A DNA stretch of 64,000 nucleotides. Source: Cunninghamia lanceolata. Taxonomy: Eukaryota; Streptophyta; Pinopsida; Cupressales; Cupressaceae. The stretch covers positions 10,806,001-10,870,000 of the forward strand of contig BSBN01000849.1 of assembly GCA_027924645.1 (NCBI GenBank), given 5' to 3'. Below are positions 12,401 through 23,892 of this stretch, in pieces. How positions within the stretch are numbered: position 1 is the first letter of the stretch; every line of letters begins with the position of its first letter. A program made the translations under genes and the position numbers. The notes beneath the pieces were generated by a model, which was given only the letters and a program-made list of their open reading frames with translations, had not been told where the DNA came from and did not search any database.

Positions 12401-13738
12401 TCTTGCGGGCAATTAGAGGTGGCAAGTTGGAAGTCTCCTGATGCTTGGCTGGTTGTGGGTTCGCAGGAGGAGTGTGCCAAGTTGTTCAGTATCCTTTCTA
12501 ATCGGCAGTGTAGTTCCCTCCAAGAGGATGATGTGCTTGCTTGGTCTCCCAATCCTAAGGGAGTCTATACTGTTGCTTCTGGTTATCAAGCTTTACTGTC
12601 TCATAGGGTGGAGGGGGAGGAAGTGCAGTGGTGGAAAAAGGTCTGGAACAAGTTCTCCTGGCCTAAGTGTAATTTCTTTGCTTGGATGTTGGCCTAGAAT
12701 AGATGTTTGACTTGGGACAATGTTTGAAAGAGAGGCTTCCAAGGCCCTTCTGTTTGTGTTATGTGTGGGGCGGCCGAGGAAGACTTTGCTCACTTGTTCT
12801 TCCGTTGTCCCTTTGCTACTCAGATTTGGCATTATTGGTGGGTTGTCTGGCAGAGCCCTTGTTTTCACGTTTCCTCCTTGATGGATTTTTGGAATGGTTT
12901 GGGCATGGCCCCTTCTAAGGCTTCTTTCTTGCAAGAAGCGTGGGTTGGTGGGCCCATCTTCCTTTTGTGGCAAATTTGGCTTGAGCGGAACCGGTGGATT
13001 TTTCATGGGGAGAAGAGGTAGGTTCAGCAAGTGTGGCAAAAAATCTTGGGCATGATTCGGGAGTCAGTGGAGGCTAAATGTGAGGTGAGTTTTCCTTTAA
13101 TCAAGCAGGATGCTGAAGTGGTGGAGAGATTGGGGTTACAGGGGTTGTCGGTGACCTCGGCTTGTGTCAGGAGAGGCCGGAAGGCGAAGCAGAGAATTCA
13201 TAGGATTGGTAGGTGGTAGCCTCCTCCAGACGGGACTCTTAAGATTAATACTAATGGTTCCTCCAGGGGCAATCCTGGGCCTACTGGTATTGAGGGGATA
13301 GGCAGGGATTCTGTTGTCTCGGTGCTCTTCTTCTTCTCGGCCCATGAGGGGATGTAGACCATCAACATGATGGAAGGGCTGGCTGTTCTCTATGCTCTTG
13401 AGAAGGCTTATGCTCTGGGGTGGAAACAGATTATTTGTGAATCTGATTCCCATGTCTTGATCAATTTGCTCATTGAGCAGAAAATGCAGGGTGTCAGTTG
13501 GCAGTTGGCTTTGATTGTGCAGCAAATTCTGTAAGTTGGTTTGTTAATGGATATGGTTACCTTTGTTCATATTCCACGTGAATGGAATCAGGTTACTGAT
13601 TGTTTTGCGAAATGGGCATCTGATCATTTAGATGGAGGGAGAACCAAGGAGTGGGAGTTGGTTCCACCGGTGCTTCGCCATGATTTGAAGAGAATTCTTG
13701 ATGAGGATAGGGAGGGTTGTGGTGATGGTTATCTTTGA
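9438..13738 (+). pseudogene. LINE-1 ORF2: endonuclease, reverse transcriptase, RNase H polyprotein, broken
   Basis: The ATG at 9438 overlaps the ORF1 stop. Domains in order: AP-endonuclease (about 9438-10180) with WNVRGLNN, QETKL, GDFNAI, RLDHFL and SDHWPI, so the catalytic signature is visible; reverse transcriptase (about 10780-11680) with GPDGFPVEFY, FRPISLCN, EEQSGFVEGR and the active-site box FVDD (about 11506); the zf-RVT region (about 12640-12840) with FFAWML and CGAAEEDFAHLFFRCPF; and RNase H (13220-13738). An extra T in the T8 run near 9531-9539 shifts the frame inside the endonuclease. Further stops lie near 10181, 10495, 10702, 11680 and 11840, among others, and the frame shifts near 11200 and 11390. 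It is non-functional. Confidence 0.9.
13220..13738 (+). pseudogene. LINE-1 RNase H domain (ORF2 C-terminus), broken
   Basis: The reading frame starts with PPDGTLKINTNGSSRGNPGP, where INTNGSS matches the first catalytic-aspartate strand of plant LINE RNase H (usually NFDG), so that Asp is replaced by Asn. It continues with MEGLAVLYALEKA (second acidic helix) and CESDSHVLINLL (third acidic site). The segment 13541-13738 carries VPREWNQVTD-like sequence (VHIPREWNQVTDCFAKWASD), the last conserved block. Stops (about 13356 and 13532) break it. Unlike LINE-2 and LINE-3, no further ORF follows before the poly-A. Confidence 0.8.
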
Positions 13739-13819
13739 TTCTTGTTTAGTGCTTCTATTTTTGCTGTTTCCTGGGTGTTTGGTCCCTTACTCTCTTTGTA
13801 ATGCTCCTTTCTGATTTTC

Positions 13820-13874
13820 AATAAAGCTTTTACCCCCTTTTAAAAAAAAAAAAAAAAATTTCTTATAGATATCA
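13820..13874 (+). other. LINE-1 poly-A signal, tail and 3' TSD
   Basis: AATAAA at 13820-13825 is followed by A17 at 13842-13858 and the 12-bp TSD TTATAGATATCA at 13863-13874. Confidence 0.92.
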
Positions 13875-14006
13875 AACAAATATCAAGAAAATATCATATT
13901 GAACAAAAGATCTACATCTACTTGTATTTCATAAATTTTAAGAAGGGATCCAGCTCTAGTATAATACAATATTATTTGTTGATTTTATCAACACATTTTG
14001 GTAATC

Positions 14007-14790
14007 ATGGGATCAAATAAACGTCAACAAAAAAAGAAGAGGAAGGTTATGACACTTTAAGAAATTGAAGCACATCAAGAAAAAGAGGCAAACTGACAAA
14101 GAGATAGGAGAGAGAATTAAAAAAATGAAGAATGATGTAGCATCCATCATGTTGACTATTGAAGAGGAGAACATTGAAGATATCAATATGGATGAAATGA
14201 ATGTAGAATATGCAAATGTGGAAGAGGTCAAGAATATGGAAAATGCAAATATAAGAATGAATCCAAGTATGTCTTCAAATCCCTTGAATGATAATGAGAT
14301 TAATGATTTAAAACAAGCTAGATATAACATTGTTGAGATAAATTCTTCTACTACAAACAAGACAATAAAAAATGAAAATGAAAACCCTTGCATGCATGAA
14401 AATGATTTTTTTTAAAAAAAATTTAAAGTAATGTTTTGAAGGATCTTCGTGGTAAGATATCTTGGAGACAAATTCAAACCCATGCAAATTGATTGTACAA
14501 ATAGTCTTTTTATATAAAAACTCTTAGATTTCAATGCCAACTTGTATTACAAATGATGAGAATGTCAAAAATGAGAAAAGTAAATGAAAAATTAGGCATA
14601 TTTGTAAAACCCAAAAAGGTGGATGAATCAATGGAACAAGTTATGTCTAGTGTTACTAATGCTATTGGTTCTATTGGAAAAAAAATAGTCGATCTAAGGA
14701 TAAGAATGCAACACGTCGAGCAATAACTACTTTACTTAATAAATTAGTTGTGAGCAAAAGAATGATAAGTAAGACAAGTGGATATATAAA
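14007..14790 (+). pseudogene. 5' part of unrecognised gene, split by an insertion nest
   Basis: An ATG at 14007 opens MGSNKRQQKKKRKVMTL, a strongly basic start like a nuclear localisation signal. After a stop and one frameshift, a 116-codon ORF (14065-14415) is Lys/Glu/Asn-rich and domain-free. A third readable piece at about 14678-14790 contains KDKNATRRAITTLLNKLVV and runs without a stop into the LARD boundary at 14791. The downstream piece at 33658-33912 is similarly basic and probably continues the same protein on the far side of the nest. I do not recognise the family. A transposase-like or repetitive host gene are both possible. Confidence 0.5.
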
Positions 14791-15125
14791 TGATGCAAGA
14801 GGTACTCCCTCTCACTATAGAAACACACAGTTTCTCAAAATACAAAAACAAATATAGATTGCAACACAAATTTCTGATTTATTTTATTCAATTTCACTCA
14901 CAACCAAACTGTAAATCTGCAATGAATTAATTACAATATTGGCCTCTCATGGCCTCACAAATCTATAGGGAAAACTCTCCTCATTCCCTCACACTCACTC
15001 AACAATATTCTCTACTTCAAAAGCCCCTCACACAGGCTAAGATCTCCCTCTTCCCCAAAATCTACCTCAGAGAAATCTGCCTCTCATCGTGTAAAGATAG
15101 CATTTTAAATAATATGCAATTTGTT

Positions 15126-16222
15126 GGATTCTTTTTTGGCAAGAGAAACTGCTAGGCATGATATATGTTGTTATTGATGGCAATTAAGATTATCCCAATC
15201 ATCTGCATAACACAATTTGTGCATACTGGAAGTCAAATTTAGAATTTATCTAAGTCTGGACAATTAGGAATAGAGCAGCAACAGGGTCTGGTATTTTGGT
15301 CCAGATCTCTCCGGTGGGAAGTCATGATTAGCTGCGGATCTAGGGGAGTCATGTGCATTGTCAAGATAGTCTAAATCTAGATTTTTGTCCTCTGGTGATG
15401 AAGGATTCAAAAGATATTAGCCTTTGAGTACCAGGTTCTAGTTTGTTAGAGCACACCTTGACGAACAGGCCAACCTTGAAGAAGATCTTGATTCTGGATG
15501 TTTAGAAGTTGTTTATTGGAAAAATGATAATGATCAGTGACAGTGGCCAACATGAGTAATAATTTTCAAGAGCAAGTTTTAGTCCGCACCTTATGTTATG
15601 CATAGATCTAACTGACAGAGCAAAGCATTCATAAAAGTTCTAAGTGTTGTTGAAGTTGACTGATAGAATGATTATAGATCATATTGCGGATATATATATA
15701 TATAGCTGATGAAATTGGATGATTAAGAGTGTGAAGTGTATGCGAACAAGGTGTATGTGAGAAGAACAGAAATCTAAAGTGCGAATGAAGGCAGAATAGT
15801 AAGAGGAGCAGAGTAAAGATGAAATGTGTAAGATCAGTTTTTGTACTTAACTGGAACTAAAACTCTTGCATAAGTAGATGCTATTAATTAGTTCAAATCT
15901 CTATCATTATCTTGTAATATCTCCATAGGCAGTGAGCCTCTACTTGAGCAGTGAGCCCGAATGCATGTGCATTCCCATTTGTAAAAATACTTTTAATAGG
16001 GTATTAATATTTGTTGGTTAACTCCCACCATGGTTTTTCCCTTAACTAGGTTTACACGTCAAAATCCTGGTGTCAAATGTGTTATTTATGTTTTCTATTC
16101 ACATGTTATTGATTGATGCTGAAATGTTCATATCATTAAATTGATTATAAGTAAAAAGGATTGAAAATGTGTGACAACTAATTCACCCCCCCTCTCAGTT
16201 GTCAAGACCTAAACCAACTTTT
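15126..16222 (+). mobile_element. Solo-LTR-like insertion, ~1.1 kb
   Basis: This block is present in the left LARD LTR and absent at the matching site of the right one (about 30880-30890). It begins near TTGTTGGATTC and ends near CTAAACCAAC, so the ends look like TGTTGG...CCAAC(A). Near its right end it has the ACAACTAA / TCAGTTGT hairpin around a C-run (16174-16202) and GCAGTGAGCC repeats (15930-15957). These are the same modules as in the 2701 and Copia-2 LTRs in opposite orientation, so it reads on the plus strand. The TSD could not be fixed, so the exact borders are uncertain by a few bases. Confidence 0.7.
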
Positions 16223-16635
16223 TCATTTCCACCATACCTTCTCCTTTGCAAACATGGTAGTTGTAGATCCTCACAAAGAGGCGTTTGATCTTCCCTCTTC
16301 CATCTTGCCTGTCCAATAATTCTTAACAACAACAAAGATTTTTCTCTTCATGATCCACATAAGAAGCATTCATGTCCATGATAGTTTGGCATCCTTCTTG
16401 ACTATTAGAGCACCACGACTGGGCTCAACACCAATGTAATCAATTAGTGTTCCAAGAAAATTCTCGATCCTCTCAACATACTAACAAGCAACAACTAGAA
16501 GGTCATCATATCTCCATACTGAAGATATATCAAATTGCCATCCATGCCATAGTTTCACTATTGTCATCCTTTGGTAGATAATTCTCTCATATCGGTGGTT
16601 GAACAGGATCCATGGTAATACGAATGCTAGAACCC

Positions 16636-16814
16636 TGTCAAAACTCAATACCACTGCAAATGTTACAATACAATATGTCAAAACCCTAACCCTTAGCCTC
16701 TTTTATCAAGCCTTTTTGTCAGTTGCAAAAATTAGGGTTTTCTTATGTCGGTCATAAAAAATAGATACATGGCTAGTGTACAGTACTTTCCTGATTAGTC
16801 ACCACCTACCAACA
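16636..16814 (-). repeat. Copia-1 3' LTR with internal deletion (179 bp)
   Basis: It starts TGTCAAAACTC and from AATACCACTGC onward matches the 5' LTR to its end at CTACCAACA. About 190 bp of the 5' LTR (roughly 20996-21186) is missing, so the LTR was shortened after insertion. Confidence 0.82.
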
Positions 16815-16959
16815 ATCTCCCACTTGGAGACTGATCAGGCTCCACACCAAACAATCTCCCACTTGGAGACTGAGCCTAGACGACACCGATGCACATGCAA
16901 CTCCCACTGGAAATAAGCACCCTGGACTTTACTGTTCTATTTTTATTGTTTTCAGTCTA

Positions 16960-19900
16960 GAAGACCAATCGAAGCTGAAGAGGAGCTCAGCTTCTCCCTT
17001 GTCACTGCCTTTGTAAACATATCCGCTGGATTTTTATCTGTATGTATCTTTTCCAACCTTAACTATCCATTATCCAACATCAACCGAATAAAGTGATACC
17101 TCAACTGTATGTGTTTGGTCTTTGAATGCAAGGAAGAATTCTTTGCAAGATGTATGGCACTCTGACTGTCTGAATACAAAGAACTGTTAGCCTGTTGTTT
17201 ACCCAATTCTTCCATGAAAGATTGCAGCCATATCATCTCCTTACTTGCCTTTGTTGCAGCTACATATTCTGCCTTTGTGGTGGATAAAGCAACCACCTTT
17301 TGTAACCTGGAAATCCAACTCACCGATGTTCCACCTACAGTAAAGACATAACCTGTAGTACTCCGCTTGGTATCAATATCCCCTGCCAAATCTGAGTCTA
17401 CATAACCTGCTAAATCAGTATTAGAGCCCCCAAAACATAAGTGTTTATTAGATGTACCTCTTAAATATATGAGAATCCATTTTACCACATTCCAATGCTC
17501 AAATCCAGGATGACTCATATACCTGCTAACGACTCTGACAACATGTGCAATATTCGGTCTCGTGCATACCATGGCATACATTAAACTTCCTACAGCTGAA
17601 GCATATGATACCTTGGACATTTTTTCTTCCTCCTCTTGTGTCTTTGGACACATCTCCTTAGTCAATTTCAAATGACTAGGCAAAGGTGTGCTGACAGGTT
17701 TTGCATTCTCCATATGGAATCTCTGCAACACCTTTTCAACATAAGCAGCCTGAGATAGAGTCAATTTTTTGTTCTTCCTATCTCTACAAATTTTCATACC
17801 AAGGATTTGTTTTGCTGCCCCCAAATCCTTCATATCAAATGACTGTGCTAATTGATGTTTTAACTCTCTGATGTGATCCATGTTAGACCTAGCTACAAGC
17901 ATGTCATCAACATATAAACATAAAATAATGTAGCTGTCATTATCCAACCTCTTAAAATAAACACAATAGTCAGAATTACACCTGTTATAGCCTTGCTCAA
18001 CCATAAAACTATCAAATTTCAAATACCATTGCCGAGGTGCTTGTTTCGGGCCATACAAACTCTTCTTCAATCTACACACTTGTTTCTCCTTACCTTTGAC
18101 CTCAAATCCCTGTGGTTGTGCCATGTATATCTCCTCCTCCAAATCACCATGGAGAAAGGTAGTTTTCACATCTAGCTGTTCCAAATGCAAATCTTTAGTA
18201 GCCACAATACTTAAAACAGTACGAATAGAAGTCATCTTGACAACCGGAGAAAATATCTCAACAAAATCAATGCCCTGTTTTTGTGCAAATCTTTTTACAA
18301 CTAACCTGGCCTTAAATCTTTTCTTACCTCCATCTTTCTCTTTCAACCTGTAAACCCATTTGTTTGGTAAAGCCTTTTTTTCTTGCAGGTAACTTACATA
18401 ATTCCCAAGTCTGATTTTTCAGCAAGGAGTCCATTTCTTCTTTCATTGCAAGCTCCCACTGAACATGTGTATCCACCTGCATAGCTTCATCATACCCTTC
18501 TGGTTCACTAGCATCTGTTAACAAAATAGAATACAAAGAGGGAGAAAACCTTTCAGGAGGTCTACTTAGCTTTGTTGACCGTCTAACATTCACTGGAGTT
18601 TGTGGTATTTTTGGTTGCTGTTGCAGAGCATGAGGAACCACTGGAACATCACTATTTGGAGTATCATCTAGCACCACATAATCTTTTGCTTTCTTCTCAT
18701 GCTGCTGCAACTGATCTTTGTACAACATCTTCTCATTGAATATGACATCCCTACTTCTCACATTTTTTTGATTTCAAAATCCCAAAGCCTATAACCAAAT
18801 TCATCAATGCCATATCCAACAAAGGTACACTTTTTTGATTTTGCATCCAACTTAGTTCTATTTTCAGAATCTACATGTGTAAATGCTTCACATCCGAAGG
18901 TTTTGAGAAAAGAATAACTCACCTTCTTACCTGTCCATGCTTCCTCTGGAATACCACAGCCCAAAAGAACTGAAGGACCTCTATTAATTAAATATACAGT
19001 GGTGTCGACAGCCTTTTCCCACATGTTTAAAGGCAGCCCAGCATGCAATCTCATGGTCTTTGCATGCTCCATTATTGTCCTATTCATGCGTTCAGCCACT
19101 CTATTTTCCTGTGGAGTCCCTAGAACCATTTTCTACCTACGAATTTCATTAAAGGAACAATAATCCTCAAATTCTTTGCTGCAATACTCACCATCGTTAT
19201 CAGATCTGAGACATTTTAATCTTTTACCTGTCTCATTCTCAACCAAGCTTCTCCATTTCTTAAATGTTTCAAATACATTAGATTTCTATCTAAGGAAATA
19301 AATCTAGACCTTCCTAGTCGCATCATCTATGAATGTAACATAATACCGAGAGCCACCGAGAGAAGATACCTGAGCTGGTCCCCATACATCTGTATGCACA
19401 AGCTCCAATTTTTTATTTTTCTTTTGCTTCCCATCTCTGAGAAAACTAACTCTCTTTTGTTTTCCATACACACAACTTTCACAGAAATCCATATTATTAC
19501 ATTTTAGACCTGGTAAATCTTTCTTAGAATGAAGTACCTTCATACCTTTCTCACTCATATGCCCAAGTCTGTTATGCCACAGTGTCGTCTCAGAACCTGC
19601 AGCAACTTTTCTAGTCTCTTCCTGCGAACCTGCAACAACTGTTCCTGAACCTGTTTATTTTTCCTCTGTAACATCTAAAGTAGAAGGAATAGTATGACAT
19701 GTACAAAGATATAAGGTGCCTACTTTCACACCTTTTGCAACTACTAAGGCACCTTTTGAAACCTTCAAATTTTTATCAGTAAATGTAATAGTGCAACCTT
19801 GTTCAGTTAGCTGCCCTGCTGAAATTAAATTTCTACTAAGCCTTGGAACATGCCTTACCTCTTGTAGTAGCCAATGATTTCCATTCTGCAACTTAATCTT

Positions 19901-20100
19901 GATTCTTCCCTTTCCAACAATCTGACAGGGTTCGTTATCTCCCAAATAAACCAGCGCAAAATCCCCTTGGACATAATCAAGAAAATAACTTCTATGGGGC
20001 ATAGCATGAAATGAGGCCCTTGAATCTAAAACCCATGAGTCATCAGCATTATCTAGGGAAAGAATCAAGGCATCATCTTTAAATTTATTACTTACCACAT
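16960..20100 (-). pseudogene. Copia-1 pol: protease, integrase, RT, RNase H, broken
   Basis: Read right to left. Protease at 20098-19655 has VLDSRASFHAMP; the D-S-G active-site triad reads D-S-R, which should abolish cleavage. Pre-integrase and integrase at 19558-19304 have the CESCVYGK knuckle region, VHTDVWGP and FIDDATRK; 19129-18758 has the third acidic site in TPQENRVAERMNRT. RT at 18346-17063 has FLHGDLEEEIYMAQPQGF and an intact YVDD (about 17908-17919). RNase H has KAEYVAATKASKEMIW and SDSQSAIHLAKN, and a further readable piece with PADMFTKAV reaches about 16960. Stops and frameshifts separate the segments (near 19656, 19303, 19130, 18760, 18350 and 17062). Confidence 0.9.
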
Positions 20101-20162
20101 TTGCTTCCTTATTGCTTTCTTGTTTGTCTCCTTTTTTATTTTTCTGAGACTAGCAATCTTTC

Positions 20163-20907
20163 TTCAGATGACCTGGTTTCCCACAGTACTAGCAAACCTT
20201 CTATCCTCTGGATTGGGATCTCTTATCCTTTGATTTTCCTCGTGACTTCCCATGACCTCCAGAACCTTTTCCTCTCTCCTTTGATCTGCCCCTGCTTTCT
20301 GCATTCAAAACACTGCCTGATGTGGATCCACCTGAGCTTTTCTTATGAATTTCCTCACTCAGAATAACACCAATAACATCATCAAATTTTAGGGTATTTA
20401 AACAAGAAATAGAGTTACTAACCGCCATTACCAAACTATCCCAGCTTTCAGGCAATGAACATAATATCAAGAGAGCTCTAACTTCTTCATCGAATTTTAC
20501 ATTTAAAGAAGTCAATTGACTAACAATCGTATTAAATTCATTTAAATGACCTATGACAGATCCACCTTCAACCATTTTCAAATTAAACAAATGCTTCATG
20601 AGAAATACCTTATTTGAGGCTGAGGGTTTTTATACAATTTAGCCAAAGCTTTCATTAGACCATCTGTTGTCTTCGCTTCTGTTATATTGAATGCCATCGA
20701 TGGTGCCAGGCACAACCGAATGGTTCCCAGTACCTTTTTGTCAAGAAGATTCCAATCCTCATCAGACATTGTTGCCAGTTTCTTGGCTACTCCTTCCAAC
20801 GGCATCCATAAATCCTTTTGATAGAGGTAATCCTCCATCTACATCTTCCATAACTGATAGTTTTGCCCATTGAATTTATCGACCTTCAATTTACCCTCAT
20901 CCGCCAT
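20163..20907 (-). pseudogene. Copia-1 gag, broken
   Basis: The probable start is the minus-strand ATG at 20907 (MADEGKLKVDKFNGQNYQLW), a typical copia gag opening. A TAG after 22 codons interrupts it. Reading resumes in the same frame (20838-20596) with LATMSDEDWNLLDKK, then 20599-20201 with EFNTIVSQLTSLNVKFDEE and a Ser/Gly/Lys/Arg-rich tail. A CCHC knuckle (YCGKPGHLKKDC, about 20205-20165) follows, but a TAG lies between its first two cysteines. At least three lesions are present. Confidence 0.85.
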
Positions 20908-20978
20908 TGCTCCCACTCAACTGTGAGACTCCCACTCAACTGTGAGACCTTCCTGCAGATGATAATTGAACACAACCC

Positions 20979-20990
20979 GCTCTGATACCA
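20979..20990 (-). promoter_or_regulatory. Copia-1 primer-binding site
   Basis: On the minus strand TGGTATCAGAGC lies a few bases past the inner end of the 5' LTR (20993). It matches the tRNA-iMet 3' end used by most plant copia elements. Confidence 0.85.
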
Positions 20991-20992
20991 CT

Positions 20993-21359
20993 TGTTAGGG
21001 TTAGCTGACAGAAGATATCAATTAAATGCAAATAAAGATTAAACAGAGGAATGGAAATACATAGAAATAATAACAACGAGAGACAAGTTTTAACGTGGTT
21101 CACCCAAACCTGGGCTACATCCACCAAACAGAGAGTCCAATATTATTATCCAGTAAATCAAACTGATTACAATCAGCAATCCCTACAACTGAATACCACT
21201 GCAAATGCTACAGTACAATATGTCAAAACCCTAACCCTTAGCCACTTTTATTAAGCTTTTTTATCGGTTACAAAAATTAGAGTTTTCATATGTCAGTCAA
21301 AAAAAATAGATACATGGCTAGTGTACAGTACTTTCCTGATCAGTCGCCACCTACCAACA
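20993..21359 (-). repeat. Copia-1 5' LTR (367 bp)
   Basis: It starts TGTTAGGGTTAGC at 20993 and ends CTACCAACA at 21359 (plus-strand view). Its last 170 bp align to the 3' LTR (16636-16814) with about a dozen differences by eye, so the insertion is not recent. Confidence 0.88.
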
Positions 21360-22320
21360 AACTCCCCATTCCAAAGATGCCAATGATCTTAACATTCTTC
21401 TCCTAATGTTGTTCGCACAAGCTTTCAAAATCTACCTCAAGCTCATCGAGTCTATCCATCTAGTGTATGACATCGCCTGCAACATCATTTCGCTTGGGCT
21501 CAAGTGGTAAGTCATGTAAAGATTCCTGGATTTATGTTTTGAATCTATCATGGTTTACAAAGTTATCATAGTTTACAAATAGACATTACTATAATGCCAT
21601 GTTTGGCTGACTCCTTTAATCATATACAACAATAACACATCAAATATAATGTCCATTGATTGAAACTTCAATGCACAGGTTCTGAAGAGTTTATGGGATC
21701 ACTGCCCTTTATCATATTTTGTACCTTCCAAAGACTTTGAAATGTACTATGATAATCAATATTCATCTTTAAAGTCCTACTTCTCTAGTGGCAGGATCAA
21801 CCTTTCTTGATATGAATTAAAATTTCCCATAGATTGAGTTCGTTTTGGTATGGTATTTGTGCACAGTTGTACCGAAACACCACATGATTAGAATAAATAT
21901 GTTTCACAAAATTCACTACATGTAATCCATCTTTGATTCAGTCACCTCCGTGAGTGGCAAAGACTTGAATCCTTTACCTAAGCCTCCTTCTTTGCCAATG
22001 GCTATGAGATGCCAAAACAAAACTTAAGCAAACAAAAACTAAAATAAACAAATGAAATCTTTTTGGGTGATGCTGATTGCCAATTCACCTGGGGTTCTCC
22101 TGCATCAGACACACCAGGTAGAAAGTTTGTGAGCATGGGCTCACAAAGGTGGAGTTGAGTAGTTGCACTACTCTTCTAGGTTGCCATCAACCTGCAACGA
22201 ACTCCTTCTCTATCCAAGAGCTAAAAATTAATATTTCTTCTGCCTTTTCCAGCATCATGTCAGAACATGTACCACCTTCCTCCAGCAACACCGTTTCTTC
22301 ATCCCCTTTCCCCTCATGGA

Positions 22321-23560
22321 TGTTAGACTTAGGGCACACAACTGAGAGGGGGGGTGAATCAGTTGTCCAAAACTTTATCCAATTTCACACTTAAATCCTC
22401 TTAGTGATTAGCAGTATATTAATCATGAAACATAATGCAATTAAATCAAAAGCAGAAACTCATCAAAACATAAGACACCAAGATTTTGACGTGGAAAACT
22501 GGGTTAAGGGAAAAACCACAGGGTGATTAACCCAAGATTGTATTCTCTATTAGAAGAATAGAAAGAACAAAATGGCACATGCCAACTAGGGCTCACTGCC
22601 CGAGCACACTGCTCACAAGAGGCTCACTGCCTACAAGAGACACACTGTCTACAAAGAAATAAGTATCACCTACTTGAACTAGAAAATAGCATCTTCACCA
22701 TGCTTGAATCAGTTCCATTTAAGCCCAATACTTCTGCTCTGCCTTTCACTCTCCTCCTTGCTACCACTCTCTCATCTACACAAGGACAACTTTGAAATGA
22801 CTTCACAACCCCTTATTTATACAAGACATCAACTTAGGAATAATCATCTAAGTCGGCAAACATCTATAAGAACATCCGCAAGATGTGTAACTCATCTAGT
22901 CGACCAGTCTTAGGAAGAACATCATCATCCGAAGGTAATTCTTCAATTGCAGGCTCCAACTCTAATGCGGACCACCAATACGGGCTGGACATGATCCAAA
23001 GACCTTCACAAGATTGCCTGACTCACCAAGAATATCCACACTTCATCTGCTTATTGAAATCCTTCTCTCCTTCATCCAGAACCTCAAGAACACAGTCTGT
23101 CACCACTGTCACAAAAGAATAGATGCTTGGGGACCTTCAAACCATGAACCAGTCAAGTTGATACTTCACATAGACTTCCTCAACACTCCCTCAAATCCGC
23201 AGAATAGGATAATGCATTTTCGGATCACATCAGACCTATCTGTATCACTCTGTCACCTCTAAACTCTTGCCGGAACTGGTTTTACTTGAACAGCCACAAC
23301 TTCTTTAGATCTTCATGCGGACCTCTAAAATCTTTACTGGATCACCTTAAGACATATATCTACAAACCCATTAAACTGTATCCTCTGATTCTCATCTTAT
23401 CTTATACTTTTTCCTTACTGTTTTCACTGTTCTTCCCTGTTCTTGATTAGGACTAATTTTCTCAATATCGTCAACACTCAACTCATCCAATCCTTTTCAT
23501 CAATGCAACAGGAGTATGTTGACATTAATGAAAACACCAGTTAGTCCCATACTTGCAACA
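22321..23560 (-). repeat. Copia-2 3' LTR (1240 bp)
   Basis: It has TG...CA ends, the hairpin ACAACTGA / TCAGTTGT at 22338-22366, and GGCTCACTGCC-type repeats at 22590-22660. It is about 18 bp shorter than the 5' LTR because it has one fewer CTCACTGCCTACAAGAG repeat. Confidence 0.93.
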
Positions 23561-23575
23561 ATCTCCCCCTTTGTC
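23561..23575 (-). promoter_or_regulatory. Copia-2 polypurine tract
   Basis: The minus strand reads GACAAAGGGGGAGAT directly next to the 3' LTR, the expected plus-strand priming site. Confidence 0.85.
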
Positions 23576-23892
23576 ATTGATGGCAACATATGATGTGAAA
23601 AATTATTTTGACCGTCAAGACAAGGACTTCTCTTTACTGTTACCAATCCCCCTATCAGCAACATCCATTCACATGTCTTCTCTTCCTTCACTTCTCCCCT
23701 TTTGATCATCAACCACTTGTTTTTCACATGTCTTCTCTCCCCCTTTGACATCAATGGCAAAGGGCTCATACTTGCAACTTTAACTTTTCAGAAACATACC
23801 AGCTGCTCCCCCTGAGTGGCAGCTCCCCATCATCAATCCGAATCACAAGATATGACTGTGATCTCGACTAGACTGATGCACATCAATGTACC

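Larger units (their letters stand above)
7469..13862 (+). mobile_element. LINE-1: full-length plant L1-type retrotransposon, decayed
   Basis: The element is a non-LTR retrotransposon with a GC-rich 5' UTR (about 7510-8002), ORF1 (8003-9441), ORF2 (9438-13738), a short 3' UTR with AATAAA (13820-13825) and a poly-A tail (13842-13858). It is flanked by the 12-bp TSD TTATAGATATCA (7457-7468 and 13863-13874), the signature of target-primed reverse transcription. It is much more GC-rich than its flanks. Both ORFs carry many in-frame stops, often TAG or TGA where Trp or Gln is expected, plus frameshifts, so it cannot move on its own. The preserved TSD shows that the ends are intact and the copy is full length. 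Confidence 0.93.
16636..21359 (-). mobile_element. Copia-1: Ty1/copia retrotransposon, 4.7 kb, decayed
   Basis: The element runs on the minus strand with gag (about 20907-20163) upstream of pol (20100-16960). The 5' LTR is 20993-21359 and the shortened 3' LTR is 16636-16814. The primer site TGGTATCAGAGC lies at about 20979-20990 (minus strand), and the purine tract next to the 3' LTR reads GTGGGAGAT on the minus strand (16815-16823). Flanks AACCC (16631-16635) and AACTC (21360-21364) fit a 5-bp TSD with one change. The right LARD LTR near 31285 provides the empty site. Domain order gag, protease, integrase, RT, RNase H is that of copia. Confidence 0.92.
14791..22107 (-). repeat. LARD 3' LTR, interrupted by two insertions
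   Basis: It matches the right LTR in three blocks: 14791-15125, about 16222-16635 and 21365-22107. A ~1.1-kb solo-LTR-like piece and Copia-1 account for the gaps. The right LTR (30540-32035) shows the uninterrupted order at each junction: GCTAGCTTTTCATTTCC near 30878-30894, and AGAACCCTCCCATTCC near 31282-31297. No clear purine tract lies next to the inner end at 22108, which weakens the call slightly. Confidence 0.8.
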
